A stretch of 13,724 nt of DNA, from contig DYZF01000068.1 in assembly GCA_020741375.1 (NCBI GenBank), positions 1 to 13,724 of the forward strand. Reading direction: 5' to 3'. The translations under genes were made by a program, and so were the position numbers. This document shows, one piece after another, positions 8,794 through 13,724 of this stretch (the first letter of the stretch is position 1; the number at the start of each line of letters is the position of its first letter). This DNA comes from Tessaracoccus flavescens (GTDB lineage Bacteria; Actinomycetota; Actinomycetes; Propionibacteriales; Propionibacteriaceae). The notes beneath the pieces are model-generated. The model did no database searches. It was not told where the DNA came from and worked only from the letters and a program-made list of their open reading frames with translations.

Positions 8794-8804
8794 CCTCCTA
8801 TAGT
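8777..8804 (+). promoter_or_regulatory. Leaderless promoter of the DUF3054 gene
   Basis: A -10 hexamer TATAGT (8799-8804) is preceded by a -35-like TTGGGC (8777-8782) with a 16-bp spacer. ATG 8812 begins 7 nt after the -10, where transcription would start, and no Shine-Dalgarno is present on this strand. The -35 lies inside the prcB coding region and the -10 abuts its ribosome-binding site. Confidence 0.55.
8794..8799 (-). promoter_or_regulatory. Shine-Dalgarno AGGAGG at the prcB start
   Basis: A perfect AGGAGG on the minus strand abuts GTG 8793 with zero spacing. Normal spacing (9 nt) is found only to TTG 8784-8782. This suggests initiation at TTG, with a product three residues shorter, or inefficient use of the GTG. 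The base at 8799 is also the first base of the opposite-strand -10 box. Confidence 0.6.
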
Positions 8805-8811
8805 GGCCTTC

Positions 8812-9165
8812 ATGCAGCGTGTCGTGCCAATCATCCTTGACCTCGTGGCCGTTGTGATCTTCGCGATCGCTGGACGTGCCTCACATGGGCTCAACCCCGC
8901 GGGTGTGCTGGTTACCGCGTGGCCGTTCTTGGTGGCTTGCCTGGTGGCGTGGGGCGCGCTGTTCCTGCTCAAGGACGACGGATACGGGGCCCGTGCCGCA
9001 CTGGTGGTGTGGCTCGTGACGCTGGCCGGCGGCATGGGGCTCCGGCTGGCCAGCGGCGACACCGCGGCTCCCGCGTTCGTCATCGTCGCCACGCTATTCC
9101 TCGCCGCCACCTTCATCGGTTGGCGCCTCATCGCGTGGGCTCTGCGCCGCCGGAGCGCCGCCTAG
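8812..9165 (+). CDS. DUF3054-like small four-helix membrane protein
   Basis: Product of 117 aa with four hydrophobic helices (about 5-20, 32-53, 62-78 and 88-112) and a basic tail RRRSAA. An Asp10 within the first helix and the following GRASH (21-25) match what I recall of DUF3054, a small actinobacterial membrane family of unknown function. I assign no function. ATG 8812 is preferred because of the leaderless promoter signal; an in-frame GTG at 8803 would add three residues. It is the only plus-strand gene between 2686 and the right edge. Its 5' end diverges from prcB with an 18-bp gap between starts, and its last 72 bp are antisense to the end of trmI. Transcripts running from trmI towards prcB would be antisense to all of it. 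Confidence 0.85.
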   Translation: MQRVVPIILDLVAVVIFAIAGRASHGLNPAGVLVTAWPFLVACLVAWGALFLLKDDGYGARAALVVWLVTLAGGMGLRLASGDTAAPAFVIVATLFLAATFIGWRLIAWALRRRSAA

Positions 9166-10056
9166 CTCCACCGGGATGTTCGCCGGCCGCGGGCCCTGAT
9201 AGTCGGGGCCGTAGGCTCCGGGCGCGGGGCGACGCTTACGCATTGGGGCGGACGCGCCGGGCGCCATCCGTCGTGAGGTGATGAGGAAGCCCGTGTGACC
9301 GGACGTGCCATGGCCAGGGCGAATCGCCAGACCCTCGGCGTGCCAGTCACGCACCGTCGTCTCGGTGGCGTGCGGCTCGGTGAAGCCGCCGTGCGCGCGG
9401 AAGGTGTCGGCGACCCGGCCCAACTGCGTGGCGGTGGCGACGTAACAGGTGATCACACCGCCGGGCACCATCCGCTCGCCCACGGCTTCGATGCACTCCC
9501 AAGGGGCCAACATGTCAAGGATGGCCCGGTCGATCGGTTCGTCGGCGATGGCCTCGACGAGGTCGCCGACGGTGACCTTCCATGCGGGATGCGGGCCGCC
9601 GAGGAACGTCTCCACGTTCTTGATGGCGACATCGGCGAATTGTTGGCGGCGCTCGTAGGAGTGCAGACGGCCCTCGGGGCCGATCGCCCGCAGCAAGGCG
9701 ATCGACAGCGCGCCTGAGCCGACACCTGCCTCCAGCACGCGGGCGCCGGGGAAGATGTCGGTCCACATGAGGATCTGAGCCGCATCCTTGGGGTAGATGA
9801 CGGCCGCCTCTCGGGGCATCGACACCATGAACTCGCTCATCAGTGGCCGCAGCGCGAGATATTCCATGCCGCCCGCGGAGGTGACGGTCACCGCTTCGGG
9901 GCCGCCGATCAGGTCGTCGTGGTTCACCGCGCCCTTGGTGGTGTGCCACACGGCTCCTTCGCGCAGCACGATGGACTTGCGTCGCCCCTTACTGTCGGTG
10001 AGCGTGACCCGCTCCCCCACTTGGAGAGGCCCACGGCGGACACCTGAGTACGTCAT
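9094..10056 (-). CDS. trmI: tRNA (adenine-58-N1)-methyltransferase
   Basis: SAM-dependent enzyme that methylates N1 of A58 in the T-loop of tRNAs, stabilising them. The product is 320 aa, versus about 280 for the mycobacterial enzyme. It has an N-terminal beta-rich domain (1-70, FxxGERVTLTD-like) and a Rossmann methyltransferase domain with the SAM motif VLEAGVGSGALS at 107-118. The acidic SYERR is at 133-137, the active-site region AILDMLAPWE at 178-187, and GGVITCYVATATQ at 199-211. Residues from about 265 form a proline-rich, basic then acidic tail, which accounts for the extra length. The last 23 residues overlap the DUF3054 gene on the other strand. The start ATG 10056 overlaps the HAD stop (ATGA) and has AAGGG 6 nt upstream, so translation is likely coupled. 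Confidence 0.95.
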   Translation of the reverse strand: MTYSGVRRGPLQVGERVTLTDSKGRRKSIVLREGAVWHTTKGAVNHDDLIGGPEAVTVTSAGGMEYLALRPLMSEFMVSMPREAAVIYPKDAAQILMWTDIFPGARVLEAGVGSGALSIALLRAIGPEGRLHSYERRQQFADVAIKNVETFLGGPHPAWKVTVGDLVEAIADEPIDRAILDMLAPWECIEAVGERMVPGGVITCYVATATQLGRVADTFRAHGGFTEPHATETTVRDWHAEGLAIRPGHGTSGHTGFLITSRRMAPGASAPMRKRRPAPGAYGPDYQGPRPANIPVELGGAPAAQSPRDEAPTDEGGGEE

Positions 10057-10727
10057 TGGTTTCCCTTGTTAGCGCGCCACAACCCGACCAGTTCGGGCCA
10101 TGAGATCCTGTCCAACCCCTCGTCCGCGCGGTGGAGCCGCGGATGGTCGTCAAGGTTGGCGATCGAAGGAACAGCGTAGACGAAAGCGCCGGACGCGAGC
10201 GCCGCAGCGGTGCCGGGGGCCGAGTCCTCCAAGATCAGGACGTCGTCGGGAGCCACACCGAGGCGCTGCATAGCCTGCTGGTACGCCTCGGGGTTGGGCT
10301 TGGTCTCAGCGACGTCGTCGGCCGTGACGATGAACTCCACCGCAGCCGGCAGCTGCTCCTTGGCCGCGGCCATGATGTACGAGTTGCTGGCGGTGACGAC
10401 GGCGCACCTCACGCCGGCGGCTTCCATCTCGGCCATCAGCTCCCGGGCACCGGGCAGCCAGGGCAGACCGTGGCGCCGAAGATGCGAGACGATGCGCTCG
10501 TGAAGCGCCCAGTACCACTTCTCACCCTCGTCGGGTTCGCCGGCGGCTTCGGCCATCCACTGGCAGGTAACGGTGGCAGATTGCCCGTGGCACGCCAACA
10601 TCTCCTCGTCGCCCCAGTGGACGCCATACTCGGCGAGCATCTCCTGCTCGGTGGAGGCCCACAGCGGCTCTGTGTCCACCATGGTGCCGTCAAAGTCCCA
10701 CAGGACTGCGATGGGCTCAGCCTGCAT
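10053..10727 (-). CDS. HAD superfamily phosphatase (phosphoglycolate-phosphatase-like)
   Basis: Product of 224 aa with all four haloacid-dehalogenase motifs: I, DFDGT with Asp11 and Asp13; II, VVTAS near residue 120; III, the lysine of ETKPNPEAY; and IV, ILEDSAPG. A helical cap lies between motifs I and II, the pattern of subclass I enzymes such as beta-phosphoglucomutase and phosphoglycolate phosphatase. The substrate is unknown; a small phosphorylated metabolite is likely. ATG 10727 is chosen because it starts MQAEPIAVLWDFDGT; the frame is open further upstream within metH but those codons are a shadow. It overlaps metH by 11 nt and trmI by 4 nt, so the three genes form one tightly coupled operon. 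The context suggests a housekeeping role but does not identify the substrate. Confidence 0.92.
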   Translation of the reverse strand: MQAEPIAVLWDFDGTMVDTEPLWASTEQEMLAEYGVHWGDEEMLACHGQSATVTCQWMAEAAGEPDEGEKWYWALHERIVSHLRRHGLPWLPGARELMAEMEAAGVRCAVVTASNSYIMAAAKEQLPAAVEFIVTADDVAETKPNPEAYQQAMQRLGVAPDDVLILEDSAPGTAAALASGAFVYAVPSIANLDDHPRLHRADEGLDRISWPELVGLWRANKGNQ

Positions 10728-13724
10728 TGAAGTACTTGGCCTCCGGATGGTGCACGACGATGGCGTCGGTGGACTGCTCGGGATGCAGCTGCAACTCCTC
10801 CGAGAGCTCCACGCCGATGCGGTGCGGTTCGAGCAGTTCGACCAGCTTGATCCGGTCCTCCATGTTCGGGCACGCCGGGTAGCCGAAGGAGTAGCGCGAA
10901 CCCCGGTAGGCCTGATCGCGGATCTGCTCGTCGATGCTCGCGCCGGTGCGTTCCAAGCCCAGTTCGTCTCGGACACGGCTGTGCCAGTGCTCGGCCAGCG
11001 CCTCGGTCAGCTGCACCGACAGGCCGTGCAACTCGAGGTAGTCGCGGTACGAGTTGGCCTCGAACAGCTTCTGTGTGCCCTTGGCCACTTCGCTGCCCAT
11101 CGTGACCAACTGCATGGCGAGCACATCGGGGCCGAGCTTGGCGGCTTCGGCTTCGTCACGGAAGAAGTCGGCCAGGCACAGACGGCGACCGCGTCGCTGC
11201 CGCGGGAACTCGAACCTCGTCAGCTCACGGGAGGGATCCTCGGGATCGCCGACGATGAGGGTGTTGCCGGAGGAATGCACCGGGAAGTAGCCGTACACGA
11301 CGGCGAAATTGGCGAGGTTCTCCGTCTTGATCCGATCCATCCACATCCGCAGTCGCGGCATCGCTTCGGTGGCGATGAGCTCATCGTACGACGGGCCATC
11401 CTTCAGCGGCTTCAAGCCCCACTGACCGACGAAGGTGGCGCGGTGGTCTAGCCACGCCGCGACCTCGGCCAGCGGAATGCCCTTCACGACGCGGGTACCC
11501 CAGAACGGAGGGCTGGGCACGTCGTGGTCGCGGGACACGTCGGAACGGAGCCCGGGCTCGTCCGGCGCCTCGTCGACGGCGGTCTTCGCGAATCGTCGCT
11601 GCTTGGGTTCGGGAAGCGTCGCGCCTGGGACGCCGTTCTTCACGGCCATGACCGCGTCCATCAGCGCGAGGCCCTCGAAGGCGTCCTTGGCGTAGCGCAC
11701 CTCCCCGTCGAAGATGTCGTTGAGGTCGTGCTCGACGAAGGTGCGGGTCAGGGCGGCCCCACCGAGGAGCACGGGGTACTTCTCCCCCAGCCCCAGCCGG
11801 TTCAGTTCGACGAGGTTGTCCTTCATCACCAGCGTCGACTTCACGAGCAGCCCGGACATGCCGATGGCGTCTGCACCGTGCTGCTCGGCAGCGTCGACGA
11901 TGGCTTGGATCGGCTGCTTGATCCCGATGTTGATGACGGTGTAGCCGTTGTTGCTGACGATGATGTCCACGAGGTTCTTGCCGATGTCGTGCACGTCGCC
12001 GCGGACGGTGGCCAGCACCAAAGTGCCCTTGCCGGTGGAGGATTCGGTCTTCTCCATGTGGGGCTCGAGATAGGCGACGGCCGTCTTCATCACTTCGGCG
12101 GACTGCAGGACGAACGGCAGCTGCATCTGGCCAGAACCGAAGAGCTCACCAACCGTCTTCATGCCCGCGAGGAGGTCGTCGTTGATGATGTCCAGCGCCG
12201 GCTTGGCGGCCAGTGCTTCGTCGAGGTCCGCCTCCAGACCCTTGGCCTCGCCGTCGATGATGCGGCGGCCCAAGCGCTCCGACAGCGGCAGGGCCGCGAG
12301 CTCGGCGGCCCGCGATGCACGAGCGGACGCGGCGGTGACGCCCTCGAAGAGCTGGAGGAACTTCGCGAGCGGGTCGTAGCCGTCGCGGCGTCGGTCGTAG
12401 ACCAGATCCAACGCCACCTGCTTCTGCTCGTCGGGGATCCGATCCATGGGCAGGATCTTGGCGCTGTGGACGATCGCCGAATCCAGGCCGGCCTCGACGC
12501 ATTCGTGCAGGAACACTGAGTTCAGCACGATGCGGGCGGCCGGGTTGAGGCCGAACGAGACGTTACTCACGCCGAGGGTGGTGCGCACGCCCGGGTAGCG
12601 GCGCTTGAGTTCGCGGATGGCGTTGATGGTCTCGATGCCGTCGCGACGGGTCTCCTCCTGGCCGGTGGCGATCGGGAAGGTGAGGCAGTCGACGAGGATG
12701 TCGCCGACGTTCATGTCCCAGTTGCCAACCAGATCGTCGATGAGGCGGGAAGCAACCCGCACCTTCCACTCGGCGGTCCGAGCCTGACCCTCCTCGTCGA
12801 TGGTGAGGGCGACGACGGCGGCGCCGTGCTCCTTGACCATCGGCATGATGCGCCCGAAGCGCGATTCGGGGCCGTCACCGTCTTCGTAGTTGACGGAGTT
12901 GATGACGCAGCGCCCGGCCAGACGCTCCAGACCCGCCTGGAGCACCTGTGGCTCCGTGGAGTCCAGCACGATCGGCAGCGTGACGGACGTCGACAGCCGG
13001 AATGCCAGCTCCGACATGTCCGCTGCGCCGTCGCGGCCGACGTAATCGACGCACAGATCCAGCACGTGCGCGCCGTCGCGGGCCTGCGCCTTGGCGATGT
13101 CGACGCACTCGTCCCAGTTCTCCGCGAGCATCGCCTCACGGAACGCCTTGGAGCCGTTGGCGTTCGTGCGCTCGCCGATGTTGAGGTAGCTGAGGTCCTG
13201 CTCGAAGGGCACCTCGATGTAGAGGCTGGAGGCACCGCGCTCATCGTCGGCTTGCCGGGCGACGACGTCGCGGCCGCCGTACTGATCGGCGAGCAGGCGG
13301 ATGTGCTCGGGCGTCGTGCCGCAGCAGCCGCCGATGACGGCCAGGCCGTACTCCTCCACGTACGAGCCCAAAGACTGTGCCAACCCTTCGGGGCCCAGTG
13401 GGTAGCGGGCACCGTCGGCGGTCAGCTCAGGCAGTCCGGCGTTGGGCATGGCGCCGATCGCGATGCCGGCGCGCCGAGACAGGTAGCGCAGATGCTCGCT
13501 CATCTCGGCCGGCCCCGTGGCGCAGTTGAGGCCGATGCAATCGACGCCGAGCGCCTGCAGCGAGGTCAGCGCGGCGCCGATCTCGGAGCCCAGCAGCATC
13601 GTGCCGGTGGTCTCCACCGTGACGTTGACCAGGATCGGCAGATCGATGCCGGCCTCGACGGCGGCTCGCTTCGCCCCGATCACGGCGGCCTTGGCTTGCA
13701 GGAGGTCCTGTGCGGTCTCGATCT
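10717..13724 (-). CDS. metH: Cobalamin-dependent methionine synthase (5' end outside window)
   Basis: Transfers the methyl group of 5-methyl-tetrahydrofolate to homocysteine through methylcobalamin, giving methionine. The frame is open through the right edge; 1001 complete codons are visible, so roughly 170-190 N-terminal residues are missing and the start, leader and any cobalamin riboswitch lie outside. Order of domains, counted from the first visible codon: the end of the homocysteine/zinc barrel with Cys67 (GLNCATGP) and Cys133-Cys134 (GGCCGTTP); the folate-binding barrel from about 180 (NIGERTNANGSK); the B12 cap from about 450; the B12 domain with DVHDIGKN near 576-583, whose His binds cobalt; and the AdoMet reactivation domain near the end (YRGSRYSFGYPACP, LHPEQSTDAIVVHHPEAKYF). 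All key residues in the visible part are intact. The stop (10717-10719) lies within the HAD gene start. Confidence 0.97.
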   Translation of the reverse strand, partial: IETAQDLLQAKAAVIGAKRAAVEAGIDLPILVNVTVETTGTMLLGSEIGAALTSLQALGVDCIGLNCATGPAEMSEHLRYLSRRAGIAIGAMPNAGLPELTADGARYPLGPEGLAQSLGSYVEEYGLAVIGGCCGTTPEHIRLLADQYGGRDVVARQADDERGASSLYIEVPFEQDLSYLNIGERTNANGSKAFREAMLAENWDECVDIAKAQARDGAHVLDLCVDYVGRDGAADMSELAFRLSTSVTLPIVLDSTEPQVLQAGLERLAGRCVINSVNYEDGDGPESRFGRIMPMVKEHGAAVVALTIDEEGQARTAEWKVRVASRLIDDLVGNWDMNVGDILVDCLTFPIATGQEETRRDGIETINAIRELKRRYPGVRTTLGVSNVSFGLNPAARIVLNSVFLHECVEAGLDSAIVHSAKILPMDRIPDEQKQVALDLVYDRRRDGYDPLAKFLQLFEGVTAASARASRAAELAALPLSERLGRRIIDGEAKGLEADLDEALAAKPALDIINDDLLAGMKTVGELFGSGQMQLPFVLQSAEVMKTAVAYLEPHMEKTESSTGKGTLVLATVRGDVHDIGKNLVDIIVSNNGYTVINIGIKQPIQAIVDAAEQHGADAIGMSGLLVKSTLVMKDNLVELNRLGLGEKYPVLLGGAALTRTFVEHDLNDIFDGEVRYAKDAFEGLALMDAVMAVKNGVPGATLPEPKQRRFAKTAVDEAPDEPGLRSDVSRDHDVPSPPFWGTRVVKGIPLAEVAAWLDHRATFVGQWGLKPLKDGPSYDELIATEAMPRLRMWMDRIKTENLANFAVVYGYFPVHSSGNTLIVGDPEDPSRELTRFEFPRQRRGRRLCLADFFRDEAEAAKLGPDVLAMQLVTMGSEVAKGTQKLFEANSYRDYLELHGLSVQLTEALAEHWHSRVRDELGLERTGASIDEQIRDQAYRGSRYSFGYPACPNMEDRIKLVELLEPHRIGVELSEELQLHPEQSTDAIVVHHPEAKYFNAG

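Noticed and set aside
8813..8829. TGGCACGACACGCTGCA on the minus strand upstream of prcB, resembling a sigma-54 site
   Set aside because: The spacing between the GG and GC elements is off by one, and sigma-54 is generally absent from Actinomycetota.
9094..9165. The TrmI tail ending in DEGGGEE, which recalls the Gly-Gly-Glu end of Pup
   Set aside because: It is in frame with and continuous with TrmI, ends in two glutamates, and lacks the helical body of Pup. The resemblance is a short low-complexity coincidence.
11524..12519. A 331-codon plus-strand open frame opposite metH
   Set aside because: It shows the same shadow signature (runs such as VDDGVAVVADDD) and lies opposite intact MetH domains.

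Overview
The window is high-GC bacterial DNA from a member of the Actinomycetota. The evidence is a 20S proteasome pair (prcB, prcA), the mycobacterial-style TrmI tRNA methyltransferase, GTG starts, 4-nt start/stop overlaps and apparently leaderless promoters. The family cannot be fixed from sequence alone; something near the Propionibacteriales is a guess. No transposase, integrase, phage gene or CRISPR array is visible. Most of the window is core metabolism and housekeeping.

Layout, left to right. Plus strand: the 3' two thirds of an NhaD-like ion-transporter-superfamily antiporter (1-979), then fhs, formate-tetrahydrofolate ligase (1018-2685). Minus strand: a cytosolic GH10 glycosidase (2698-3909) convergent with fhs, with an AT-rich palindrome at its start, then a tRNA-Pro(GGG) followed by a strong terminator, then der. 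The next minus-strand block, read from 8793 downward, is prcB-prcA-tyrA-cmk, in which each gene overlaps the next by 4-8 nt; der follows after 84 nt. One small plus-strand membrane gene (DUF3054-like, 8812-9165) is wedged between prcB and the last minus-strand block, metH(partial)-HAD phosphatase-trmI, which is also joined by overlaps (11 and 4 nt).

Functional threads: fhs loads formate onto tetrahydrofolate and MetH consumes methyl-tetrahydrofolate, so both ends of the window touch one-carbon metabolism. The middle carries translation and ribosome functions (der, tRNA-Pro, trmI), nucleotide supply (cmk), tyrosine synthesis (tyrA) and protein degradation (prcBA).

The least ordinary part is 8780-9170. 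There the proteasome core genes lie near trmI, as in mycobacteria, but no arc/mpa, dop or pup is present between them. The DUF3054 gene fills that place on the opposite strand. Its predicted leaderless promoter abuts and overlaps the prcB ribosome-binding site by one base, and its 3' end overlaps the trmI coding region by 72 bp. I see no clearly novel multi-gene system; this arrangement is the best candidate for a second look.
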